A model generated the notes under the pieces. The model worked only from the letters and a program-made list of their open reading frames with translations, had not been told where the DNA came from and did not search any database. A stretch of 64,000 bases of DNA from Acheta domesticus (Eukaryota; Arthropoda; Insecta; Orthoptera; Gryllidae). The number at the start of each line of letters is the position of its first letter. Position 1 is the first letter of the stretch. The stretch spans positions 29,036,271 through 29,100,270 of the forward strand of contig JAHLJT010000631.1 of the NCBI GenBank assembly GCA_031308135.1. The letters are read 5' to 3'. Position numbers and translations under genes: made by a program. Shown piece by piece: positions 10,803 to 21,213 of this stretch.

Positions 10803-11914
10803 CCTCCGCCGGGCGCCGCACGCGGTTGCGAAGTCCCTGTTGCGCAAGCGCGCCTGCGAGTGCGCCCTCCGCCACCGGCTTCCGCCCGTGGGAAGGGAAG
10901 GTGCTCGTTTTGGGGTTTGAAAGTTGGCAGCCAGGTGTGCAACATCGTACCGCGAAGAAAATGTCACCACACGTCACAGTCACACAGACTTCTCTGTAGT
11001 TATAGACGTTACACACGAAATGATAAGTAAATGACATTTGTGAAAAACAGGAGATGATGAATAGTTGGATTTGACAATTTCTGACTAATTGATTAATAAT
11101 TAAATCACATTCACAAGTATTTTTTCTTCGTCATGAAACAAGACGGACTATCAATGGTCATTCTTAAGCAAATAGCAAGGGTACAAGACTATAATGTACT
11201 TGCATCTGTAAGATATTTCAAAATGAAGTTCATTTTTTGTTTGCAGAGGTCTAAATAGTGTTACAGTGATAATTGTACCAGTAAAAGGTTTACTTCGACT
11301 GAACGAGAAATATTTCAGTATTTCAACATTTTTCAAGATTCATTTAGTTAAGGGTTTACTTCAATATACTAGCCCTCTTTAATTTTATTCAAAGAAAACA
11401 TTTGAACATTCAATGCAAACGTTTTTCGTTGACCAATCTGCCAGACGAAAACTCTGAAACGTCGGTACAATTTCATAACCTTGGACATCTATGCTTCAGG
11501 GAATATACAAAGATGATTTTATACTCCAAGTTAACTAAACTGATACATAATAACATATTATTGGGCCTTCTCAGCGTTGACAAAGTCGCTGGCAGGGACG
11601 CAAAAGATTATTTTATTTACAGGAAATCTACAACCCGGAACTGTCATTTTCTCTGTCTTTCCACCTCCCAAAGTCATTATTTACCCTCCAAATATACCTT
11701 TCTACACGTGCTTAGTGTCTCAAAGGCGAGTCCATCGATGTCAGAAAGCATCTCATGCGCCCGTGCCTCTTCCGCCTGCTCTACACCTACGCCTGTTTGC
11801 GCCCTTTCTGCAAAGAAGCTCGGCGAACGTCTCGCAACTGGGCGAGCGAGCACAAAGGCGCATTTGCGGGTGTCTGGCGCTCACGTCGTGGGCGTGTAAA
11901 CGCGCGTGTGACCC
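10803..11914. other. intergenic stretch with a GC-rich left edge
   Basis: 10803-10900 is GC-rich, continuing the island split by the hAT element. The rest is AT-rich, turning GC-rich again near 11750-11910. No gene is supported. A 165-codon frame at 11402-11899 shows no domain. Confidence 0.4.
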
Positions 11915-12467
11915 AGAGTCCCTAGATACCGAGAGTAACGCATTCCATTGTTCCAAAGATCCCGCCATTTTATATCCAGTAGTCAGGAGAATTGGAACCG
12001 TGTGGTACTCTGTGTGTTGAGAACCATGAATCAATCCCAAATCAATATTAACATTCTTGGAAATCTTCATAATGTCACCAACTTGTTATCATTTCTGTTC
12101 AACGTCTGAATTCTGCTTGATGGGGCTATCGGGTGAGAGGATATTAAATAGAGGCAGTTACGTTACTCTCTGTAGCTAGAGACTCTAGCTAGAAACTAGA
12201 GCCCCTAGATACAGACAGTAGCGCATTCCATTGTTCCAACGACCCAGCCATTTTATATCCAATTGTCAGGAGAATTGGAACTGTGTGCTATTCTGTGTAT
12301 TGAGAACCACGAATCAATCCCAAATCAATATTAATATTCTTGGAAATCTTCACAATGTCACCAGTTGTTATCATTTCTGTTTAACTTCTGAATGATGCCT
12401 GGTGGGTCTATCAGGTGAGAGGATGTCAAATGGCGGTGGTTGCCTACTCTCTGTATCTAGGGACTCT
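11915..12467. mobile_element. adjacent pair of TIR elements (MITE doublet)
   Basis: Unit one is 11915-12186 and unit two 12198-12467, nearly the same length (272 and 270 bp) and closely similar. Each begins AGAG(T/C)CCCTAGATAC and ends with its inverse (GTA(T/G)CTAG(G/A)GACTCT). Shared internal text includes CGCATTCCATTGTTCCAA and AATCAATCCCAAATCAATAT. Only 11 bases (12187-12197) separate them. The flanks GCGTGTGACCC and ACGTGTGGTCCC look alike, hinting that the doublet inserted as one unit. The superfamily is not assigned. Confidence 0.7.
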
Positions 12468-12469
12468 AC

Positions 12470-12640
12470 GTGTGGTCCCTTCCAGGGCGCCCCCCGCGGG
12501 CCCTTGCGGCGAAAGCGGACGGCGCCCCCCCCCCACGAAGTGCGTGGGAAATGACTCGATTCGCTCGGACGCACGCTTCGAAGCACCTGCGTAGAACCCG
12601 CGCACGCACCGCGGGCTAAATTGCGGAAGTCTTCCGCAGT
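12470..12640. promoter_or_regulatory. small GC-rich island
   Basis: GC- and CpG-rich, with a C9 run, just after the MITE doublet. No coding evidence. Confidence 0.25.
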
Positions 12641-12794
12641 ATAAAGAAAAAGCGGAGGTCGAGAGGACGCATTGTGGGAAAGCAGGTCAAGAGTTCAAAG
12701 TAATTTTTGTACCTCTGTTTGAAGCTACATTTCAGGAACTGTTTGTCGGTGTAAATTTCAACATTTTCGGCCTATGGCTATCAATTTATTACAC

Positions 12795-13252
12795 TTAGAT
12801 GAAACGACACCAATCATGATCTGTACGCGTTCTTTCCTTTCCCATTCTTTAACAAAAAAGTCCGCTTTAAAAAACTGCATTTAAAGTTGTGGAACAGGAA
12901 ATGAAAATGCCATGTTTTTTTAGCAGGCTTGATACAAACTGTTGTACAACAAAGCAAAAGTAGTACTTTTTTTGTCAGATATACACCGAATATTATTGTA
13001 TCATTCACTACTTTTTTTGTCAGATATACACAGAATATTATTGTATCATTCACTACTTTTTTTTGTCAGATATACACAGAATATTATTGTATCATTCACG
13101 ATAACTAACGAAAAGTGGAACCCAAAATCGAATGAATATATAGTCGTCTATTTTTTTTATTTTCTCTCTTTTGAAAGCCTTCTAGTGAGGGAAGAATATG
13201 ACACAATACTTTTTTGTTTTCTTTTGTGTCCGAATTGTGTAAAAATGAAAGC
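12795..13252 (-). repeat. dispersed repeat R4, copy a
   Basis: Reverse complement of the repeat at 20.36-21.21 kb. Matching phrases are GATGAAACGACACCAAT (plus strand here, reversed there), the GATACAAAC...TTGT segment, and AGCCTTCTAGTGAGGGAAGA with TTTGTTTTCTTTTGTGTCC at the right. It carries a private 45-bp triplication. The element class is unknown. Confidence 0.65.
12963..13098 (+). repeat. three tandem 45-bp units
   Basis: Units at 12963-13007, 13008-13052 and 13053-13098 each read CTACTTTTTTTGTCAGATAT, ACAC(C/A)GAATATTATTG, TATCATTCA. The third has one extra T. The single unit in the 21-kb relative shows that the triplication arose here. Confidence 0.85.
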
Positions 13253-13549
13253 TTAGAAACCATCGTCAAATGAATTATTGATGAACTGTGTATGCACATT
13301 AGAAAAAATTAAAAAGGAATGTAGTATATTTTATTAGAAAACAAGAACAATTTTGTCAGGAAAATTTATGTATCATTTTTTAATGTTTACAAAGTTTATA
13401 TTAAAGCAAACACTAAATCACTTTATAACACAATTACAGAATTCTCTTCTTATTATGTCTCAGATTAACATTTTATACATGAATTTACAATATTAATAAC
13501 GATACAATGTCTGGAAACGCAAGTCCCAAGACCATTTTGTGTAGCAAAG

Positions 13550-16440
13550 CGGGTCTGTCCAGCGTTAGTATCTGGACGTTTGGACGATTTTTAATACAAA
13601 GAGTTTGAAGTCACGCATTATACTCTAATCAAAACGCAACGTTTAATAAACCGATTTATTTGTAATAAAATTAGGTACTAATTTTTGTCATTTCCTTAAC
13701 TCTTACCCTCTGAGGCTATAAATAGATTAACAATTTGTCTTTCGTTAGTATACGGACGCGGAAATGGTTAAAGAAAGGGACACATATAATGACAGGTGAA
13801 TGTTTCCTCACTGTGATACATCATTACCATACTCAGTTTGGAGGAAGCCTTGGCCAATATTTCTCTTTTGATTTATAATTTTACAACAGTAATACTTTCA
13901 AAGCATTGCCATTAAATAATTAAAATTAATTGGTGTTGCGTGTTAGTATACGGACGTTAGTAAACGGACAAATAGGCAGCCAACATATTAAACCACAGTA
14001 GTGTTTCTTATTCCAATGAATTCTCCGAATTACGATTGTGGATCACATAGACAATACAATAAATTTATTTAGAAGTTAAATTAATAATATATATATTCAT
14101 ATATAGGCTATACAAATACATAATAATACAATTAAATCAATGTATTTATTACATATTGATTGTTATCTATTATTTTATATTTATTATTTTTTATTATATA
14201 TTTATTTATATTAGAGTTAAATAAATGAATTTAGGAATGATAATTAATTATACAAGTTTCTCATATATTTTAGAACATAATGTTACAAACTATTTTTTTT
14301 AGATTCTGCTCATTAAATTATTTCTTTCCTTTTTTCAATAAATTTTCTGTCTTAATTCTTTTCTTCCAAGTCCAGAGCATGGTATTTGTAACCAATAACG
14401 TAAGGGGATAGAGCAACAACTTGGTGAATTTTTGCGTGCCTTTTACTGTAATTATGCCCTCCCAATTTTTATCCAAATTCTTCTTTTTCTTTTCAATTGT
14501 GGAAAGCGGTATAGCAATTACAATTGTGCTGAGACTCTTGCAGCAGTCACGAAATGCATCAGCACTCCTAACTACTGTTTTCAAAGAACGCACTTTGTTC
14601 CAAACATGGTGCTTGACAATTGCGCCAATTCCATCTACGGCACCTTTACCATGAGATGAAGCAAAAAATGTCCATTTCAAGCTCTCCAATCTAAAGTCCT
14701 GTTTTAAAAGAGTGATGTTAGCAAAATTGTATTTTTGCTTAAATTGTGAGGCAGCTCCATCCGAAAATACATGTAAATGTTTAAAAGATGAGTTTTTACT
14801 AATATGGGTGTTCAAAACAGCTCGTAGAAATATGTCAACACAATATCTATCATGGGTTATATTTTCAGAAACTACTGCATAACTTTCGCACGTTTCTTTT
14901 CCACACCATATAACAGCAGTAAACAATGCTATTTGTGGATTTGACCAATGGGCAGATTGTATCTCATTCTGGTAGTTGCAGGAATAATTCTCTGCGAAAT
15001 CTACTTGAATCACAACATTCGTAGCTGAAGAAATTTCTTTTGCCATCTTAAAGCATTTTTGTGACTGATTTTGATTAAAACTGTGTGTCAAGAGGAATGG
15101 AAACTGCTCTTTAATTTTTCTCAATGGCATCATTCAATGCTTCCTCTAATAAAACGTATTCATACCGTTTATCCACCATTATCCACTGACGATACTGCAC
15201 AGTTACACTGCATTTTTCATCATTCTGAGAAATCATCCAATAGAGTCATAAATTTATTCTTGCAGAGGAACAATCATAACTCATACAGTTTATGTTATTT
15301 GGGTCACAAACAATGGAATTAATAAAATCAGTGCTCGAGGTTCCAAAACCAGGTAGGTATTGTGATACCACCACTCGCAGGTTTTCAAAATTTTCATGAT
15401 AACGACAAACACAAACATTGTGAGGAATGTCACGGTATGGTTTAATTTCCGAAGGACGTAATTCTGCAAATTTGCTGCGACCAATATCCACCTCTGGATA
15501 CTGATCTTTAAACAAACGAAAAGCCTCCGAGATTGTAAACAGCATGTGACGTCGAGCCACAGTTTTCTTGGTACCACTCTCCAATTTTTTAACACAAACA
15601 CTTTTTTTTCCCTGGATCTACCCTACTGATTTCATCACTATTGTAAAATGTAAGAATGTTTTGAATGTTTTCATCAGTTAGTTTTTTCTTAGATAACTTC
15701 AGTGGCTGATCAACTATTGTAACTCCACACATTTCTGCCAATTTCTTGACAACTGCGACTTGTTTACGTGGGCTTTTCGGCATTGCAGTGGTGGCCTTTT
15801 TAACAGCTTTTCCCACAACTGAAGGAGACAGTTTACTAGTTTCCGGTAGCTTAGCGTGTTGCCTTTAGCAGCGCGACATAACCTTTTCCTTTCTGCATCA
15901 TTTGCTCTTCTCAGTGCACGTGCAGTTGATGTTTCAGATCTTTTTGCCTTTTCTTTATATTTCCTTCATTATAGCCTTCCTCTTAATCTTGTAATTAGGA
16001 TCATTCTTATGTCTTTCCATATACAACTTCTGCCTCTCAGCGTTTGTTTTCGCCATATTCCCTAACCTAAAACATTTTAAAAAGCTTTTCAAGAATGTAA
16101 GAATACGAATTTGCAACGACATCCAAGTATCTTGGCTTTACGTACCTTTCAGTTAATATTCTTCACTAGACAGATGCAGGTTACCTACTTAAATTGTCTT
16201 CAAACCTTAACATTCGCTTCAAATCACCACATTGTCTCATGCGTGTTGATCTCCCGTTAGTATCCGGACGCAAAAACAAACCTCTTTTGTTTCAGTCTAG
16301 GGCATTTAAAACCCACGACAACTACCTCCATCTTTTAACATACACAAGAACTAGGAGGCTTGAAAGGTTCCAGAAGATAGCAGCAGTTTACAGGTTTTTA
16401 TTGAAAGTTTTCCAACATTTTGTTAGTATCCGGACAATAT
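13550..16440 (-). mobile_element. candidate DNA transposon with iterated direct motifs (limits approximate)
   Basis: A transposase relic (14318-16054) is flanked by GTTAGTATCCGGAC-like motifs, all in the same orientation: 13564-13577, 13744-13757, 13942-13955, 13956-13969 (GTTAGTAAACGGAC), 16256-16269 and 16422-16435. Classic terminal inverted repeats are not seen. The leftmost motif is nested in an inverted GTCCAG...CTGGAC. The motifs look like subterminal transposase-binding sites, which is inference. The outermost motifs set the limits given, since no target duplication was found. Confidence 0.55.
14318..16054 (-). pseudogene. decayed DDE/DDD-type transposase-like gene
   Basis: It reads right to left. 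The N-terminus (ATG near 16054) gives MAKTNAERQKLYMERHKNDP, a basic start like that of several uncharacterised, repeat-encoded arthropod and cnidarian proteins. The longest intact frame (14318-15133, 271 codons) has VIQVDFAENY with D45, HVFSDGAASQFK with D125 and SHGKGAVDGIGA with D167. The three acidic residues suit an RNase-H-like catalytic core, which is an inference. A C-x2-C feature is disrupted near 15265. At least six frame breaks are visible: about 15955, 15855, 15605 (A8 run, one extra base), 15265, 15228 and 15122 (A run). The piece at 15246-15584 carries VCVCRYHENF. The gene is dead in this copy. The family is recognised by motif only and I cannot name its superfamily. Confidence 0.7.
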
Positions 16441-17149
16441 AGAGATGGTCTCTAATATATGCATTTTTTCGAATATAATGTGATTTGAGTCGACAGACTT
16501 TAATGTGAAATCTTTGATAAAAGCATCTAAAATGTATGGAAAAAATAAAATTATAAGTTTACACTGTATATACCTGTTAAAAAAATCTTCAAAATAACAC
16601 TTGTTCTCGGTAGTTTCGAACGCAATTGAAACGGCTTCAAATTATAAGTGAAAAAATGACATAAAATAAACTCGCCATCAATTTTACTATCAAAAACAAA
16701 CATTTCAATGATTTTTGAACAAGATGCATTCGTGTAGAGAGCGCAACAAATTATTTTTATTTTGACCAGAAATGGACACATTCGCGTGGACCAGCTTCTT
16801 GAAATATTGATAATTAATATGAGTGTTCTTCAATGCTCTGTAACATAACTGATTCATTAACAAAAATCAAAATGGAGAGAACTTTATCAAATATTTCAAG
16901 CAGTTTACAAATCGCAAAAACAGATCGTCCGAACAAAATTTCTTGAATTAAACCACGTATCTTCCACAACTTATTTTTGCAGATCACACAAAAATCATTT
17001 ATTTAAAAAGAAAATTCTCTTGATTACATATTTAAACACAAGCACTCTTGTTACTTCCTTACTCACCTCTCGAGTATCTTTTTGTATCACACACAAAGAA
17101 ACAAAAAAGCACGAGAAGACAAGTTCCGTTAGCGACGCCAAATATCAAA
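16441..17149. other. AT-rich intergenic stretch
   Basis: No gene or repeat family recognised. Confidence 0.4.
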
Positions 17150-17360
17150 TGTCTCCTCCGGCGCCGGTCGAGCAGGCGAAGATGAAAGTCTGCGGCTGCC
17201 CCAATTTTCCCGAACTATCTCCTCGGGCGTCCCGGGGCCTCATTTGAGAAGAGGGGCGAAAACCGTGCCGCGCCGAGTCGCTGTCCGAGAGCAGGGCCGG
17301 TTCCCGAGGCGGATAAGCGGTTTTTGACGCGCATTAGCACCCGAAGGAAGAGCCAGGCGC
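17150..17360. promoter_or_regulatory. GC-rich island
   Basis: CpG-rich patch with AT cores such as GCGCATTAGCACC near 17330. Minus-strand frames are open across it but unrecognised. It may be a promoter or an enhancer-like island. Confidence 0.25.
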
Positions 17361-17930
17361 CTTAGAACGAAAGCTGCAAAGAAAATACAACGCAGCGCGT
17401 GCTCTACGTTGTAAATAAGAAGGATGTGACCGCGGCGCACCTACAGACTGCCTTAAACATGAAGTTGTTAAAATTCTAAGCAGCTTCAAGGCGAAAGCTT
17501 CACAAATACCGTAATAAACCGAGGAAAAGTACTTCAAAGTGATGATGACTAACTTAAAATATTCTGCGGTACTAACTTTAGAATGTTCGAAAAAAAATGA
17601 CCAAGCATTCGTTTCCACAATCACCATTGGATTCACTTATGGTTGTTTGGATTGGTAAGTACAATTTAATTTTATTACTATAATGTATGCGTTAAACAGT
17701 AAAGTATACTCTAGAGACTTACACATTCATTTTATGTCGTCATTCACGACATTTAAAATATGAAAATTGTGAGGGAGGAGATAAAAAAACACAAAAATAC
17801 ACCTGAATGGGTGGACGTAGAGAAATGTTAGAATAACTGTGATGAGATAATACATGGTTTGATGTAAAAAATATGCTCTCTACTGTAGCGATCCTGAGCT
17901 TGCTCAGTCACTAGTTGGCGATAAGAAAGA
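17361..17930. other. intergenic stretch between two GC-rich islands
   Basis: No gene or repeat family recognised. Confidence 0.35.
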
Positions 17931-17934
17931 CCTC

Positions 17935-18345
17935 GTCTGCGTTCTTCGCCGCGCGATTACGTAACCCGTCGCCTTATCAGCGGTCGCTGGAGGGGTGGCG
18001 GGGGGAAGACAGTTGTTCCCTCCCCTACGCGGAAAAGAAGGGGTTGTAACGGCGGTGTCTGGAAAGTGCGCAGAATGTTTCGAGAAGCGGCAGCGTGAGG
18101 TAGCAGCGTGAGTTTGGAAGCTGATGGTGTGGGGCCCGCGAGCTCCAGTTAGCGAGAAAGAGGTTTGGCCCAGTGGTGGCTAAATTCACACCGCAGATGC
18201 GCGTTCGACGAAGGCATCTGGTCTTGCAGTAAGACGTGGTTACAGAGAGAACCCGTGCTTAGGCCCAAGACAGAGCGTCGGCAGCCGCATTAGTTCGCTG
18301 TGAGTTGTGCGCTGGTGGCGAACGCCACGGTCACCGAAATAAGGT
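17935..18345 (+). ncRNA. candidate non-coding first exon or CpG promoter
   Basis: A CpG-rich block rises sharply from AT-rich DNA and ends at AATAAG|GTCGGTG near 18340, a possible donor. No frame of 60 codons is open on the plus strand. What follows (18346-19600) is T-rich on the plus strand, like a transcribed UTR. This is weak evidence for a non-coding transcript or a 5' UTR. The alternative is a regulatory island. Confidence 0.2.
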
Positions 18346-19809
18346 CGGTGTTTAAAGACAAAACAATTTTGTATGTGATACTATAAAAGTAATGAGAATT
18401 TGGAAGCAATTAACTGTAGAATGCAGGTTGAAGTGTTGTTCCTGTAGTTCACTGTCAGATTGTTTAATATTTTGTTTGGCCATTAACACTCTTGCATAAT
18501 GTATGATATACCCGACCATTGGTATTTCCATAATCATTGTGGACTATTTTCAAAAGATATTTGAAGTAGTGTGTCTTTCTAAGGGGAGAACATCACTTAT
18601 TTATGATAGAATCTTGTCATGTTAATACACTACAAGTGCAGTTTCTGTCTTTAAATCAAAAGAACATTTTGATGATAGTGTAAAATCCAAATCAAGTTAG
18701 AAACAATTTGGGTTATTTATGAACAATTAAAAGGTTATAAAAGTATATTTGCAATGAACTGTTGAATTTAAGTGAACTTAAATATCTTGAAATATTTATT
18801 GAAATTTGGATGCCTGTTGAGTAAAAATACAACATATTTTTTTAATTTCAACCAAAGGTGTAGGTTGTAATAAATGTTTCACATTTATGGTGTAAACACA
18901 CATGTTTAGTTTTTTTTTGCAATTTCTTTTGAATATTCTGTGTTTCAAAACTATGTTTATTCATCTTAATTGTACACAACATATGTCTTTGTAATTGAAG
19001 TGAATTGTTTTGCAAGAAACTACTATGTATGCTAATGCAGTGTATGTTGAGGAAGGGTTAATTGCAACTTTTGTAAACAGAAAGTGCTGAGGCATTTTGT
19101 CATCCGAAATGCCTGTGCTCTACCCTCTGATGTACTATTATGTGTACTCATCTCCCCAGAGATATCTTTGATTCAATTTGTTGGATTTCAATTTATTTTT
19201 GTCACAGAAGATGTTGCTGTGATGCTAGTTTGTGTCAACTTTGAAATTCATAATTTCTGCAGTTGATTTTCCTCAAAAGTTTTTTTTTACGCTGCTCATT
19301 GTTGTATTTTCTTTGTTCATTTGTTTATCTGTGCATGTTAGGTAATTTTGCAATTTGTGTTTCTTTTTTTTTTTGAGATTCAATTATATTAATGTTTGTG
19401 GCTTTCAACTTTGTGTTTTTTTCAAAATTTCAACAAGAGCCAAATTACCCCACGAAATTTCCCCACGGCCGACTTACACGAACGGTCACACTACGAGGGG
19501 ATTATATTTGCGTATAACACTCAGAGTACTCGTTAATTGGAGCCATAAGTTTAATTGCCCAAAGTCTGAAACGCATCCTGTACACAATTAAGTTTTTACC
19601 TAACCACTGAACCACAAATAGACGTTTCGAATTCATTGAGTTCGGTTACACTCCGCCCTTCGACTCAAACTGGGAGCTACAATGTCAGATATATTTCTTA
19701 ATTTAATAAAAAGTACTTAGACATACCCCTCCTAAAAAATAATTAAAGGATACTCTAATAATAACATTAGTATCATTGTTATATTTTCAAAAAACCCTTA
19801 AGTGCATTC
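18346..19809. other. AT-rich, T-skewed intergenic stretch
   Basis: No gene recognised. The plus strand is rich in T runs through about 19430. The two small frames (19084-19266 and 19355-19591) carry no motif. Confidence 0.35.
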
Positions 19810-20197
19810 AAAAGGGTGAGAGATCGCCAGAGACTTCAACGCCCGAATGAGCGAGAATCGCACAACGCCAGCAATCTCCCACAGGCGAACACAGCAATCG
19901 GAGCAGCAGCAGCTGTTGGGAGAAGACGAAGGGGGCGGGACCCGCGATTGCCCCGCCCCCCAAAGCGCGTCGCCCGCACCCGCGTTCCCCGGAAGTTCCG
20001 GTCACTTTCGCCGGCACTTAACGCGCCTGCGCGCGGGCGCGCTCGCCCGCGACCACCACGACGTCGGCGGCGCCGGCGTCGGCCTCGCCCCCGGCGACGC
20101 CGCCTCCGTCACGCCCTGCCGCCCACGCCCCCGCCGCCGCCGCCGCACCCTCCGCTCGTCGCCACGCCTCCACGCCCCACGCCGCACAGCGCAGTGC
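19810..20197. promoter_or_regulatory. GC-rich island
   Basis: Very GC- and CpG-rich, with CCGCCGCC runs near 20130. All frames on both strands are open over parts of it through lack of stops, and none has a domain. It runs straight into repeat R4. Confidence 0.3.
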
Positions 20198-21213
20198 ACG
20201 GTGCTCTCAAGGGGGCGAAATACGGTTTTCTACAACCGTCATATTTTCACGATTCGAACACAAAGAAAACAAAAGGGTATTGTGTCATAGTCTTCACTCA
20301 CTAGAAGGCTCTCAAAAGGGAGGGCATTAAAAAAAGTTAGGCGACTACATATTCATTCGATTTTGCACGGTGCTCTCAAAGAGGCAAACAATCGGGCGAC
20401 ACTTTTCTACAACCTTCTTGTTTACACAACTGGGACACAAAAGAAAACAAAAATGTATTTGTTTTGTTATTTATCCTCCTAATTCATCCATTAGGCAATT
20501 TAATGCCGTTAAGGAGAGATGGAATTGATTTACAGTGAAAAAAGAGATTTTTGGAATTTTTAAGTTTTTAGATGCAGTCTCGAATACTATTTATACACTG
20601 TTATACAATACAGCGCAAAAGTACTGAAAGTTTTAAATATGGAGATAGAAAATTAAAAGATTTTTTTATTATTTAATGTTGCATCAACTACTAAATCATT
20701 AGCGACCACTATTGGATTTAACGTTATAGTATGAGGATGAAACGATATGCTGATGATAGGGGGTAAAAGGACGAACACATACAACCGTGCCCGAGGCGGG
20801 ACTCGAACCCGCGCCCCCTCGGTACGAGATCACTACGGCACTACTGGCTTAGCGATTTCAACCAAGTGGCCGACAAAAAAGTATCATGTCATACTCTTCG
20901 CTTACTAGAAGGCTCTCAAAAGAGAGGTAATTTAAAAAATTAGACGACTATACATTCATTCTATTTTTGGTTCCACTTTTCTTCAGTGATTGCGAATGAT
21001 ACAATAAAATTCTAAGTGCATATATGAAAAAAAGGACTACATTTGTGTTTGTCGTACATCAGTTTGTATCAAACATGTTAAAAGAAACATGGCATCTTCA
21101 TTTCAAGTCCCACAACTTTCAATGCGGTTTTTAAAGCGGATTTTTTGTTAAGAATGGGAAAGGAATGAACGCGGACAGATCATAATTGGTGTCGTTTCAT
21201 CTACGTAATACTC
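20198..21213 (+). repeat. dispersed repeat R4, copy b, partly duplicated and carrying a SINE
   Basis: GTGCACGGTGCTCTCAAG at about 20196 recurs as TTGCACGGTGCTCTCAAA at about 20363. CTCACTAGAAGGCTCTCAAA at about 20299 recurs as CTTACTAGAAGGCTCTCAAA at about 20903. The first about 165 bp is therefore present twice, and the second copy is split by a family-1 SINE (20459-20872). The right part (20975-21213) matches 12795-13130 in reverse. Confidence 0.65.
20459..20872 (-). mobile_element. SINE family 1, long form, with target-site duplication
   Basis: The flanks ACAAAAATGTAT (20447-20458) and ACAAAAAAGTAT (20873-20884) differ at one base in 12. Removing the insert restores repeat R4. The head, at the right, has a B box at 20799-20809. 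After the usual end (GGTCGCTAATG on the minus strand) it goes on for about 230 bp, matching the copy at 45.9-46.2 kb, so the long form is a real family member and not a chance neighbour. Confidence 0.85.

Noticed and set aside
12963..13098. Regular repeat that might look like a CRISPR array
   Set aside because: The units are directly adjacent without spacers, and the DNA is eukaryotic.
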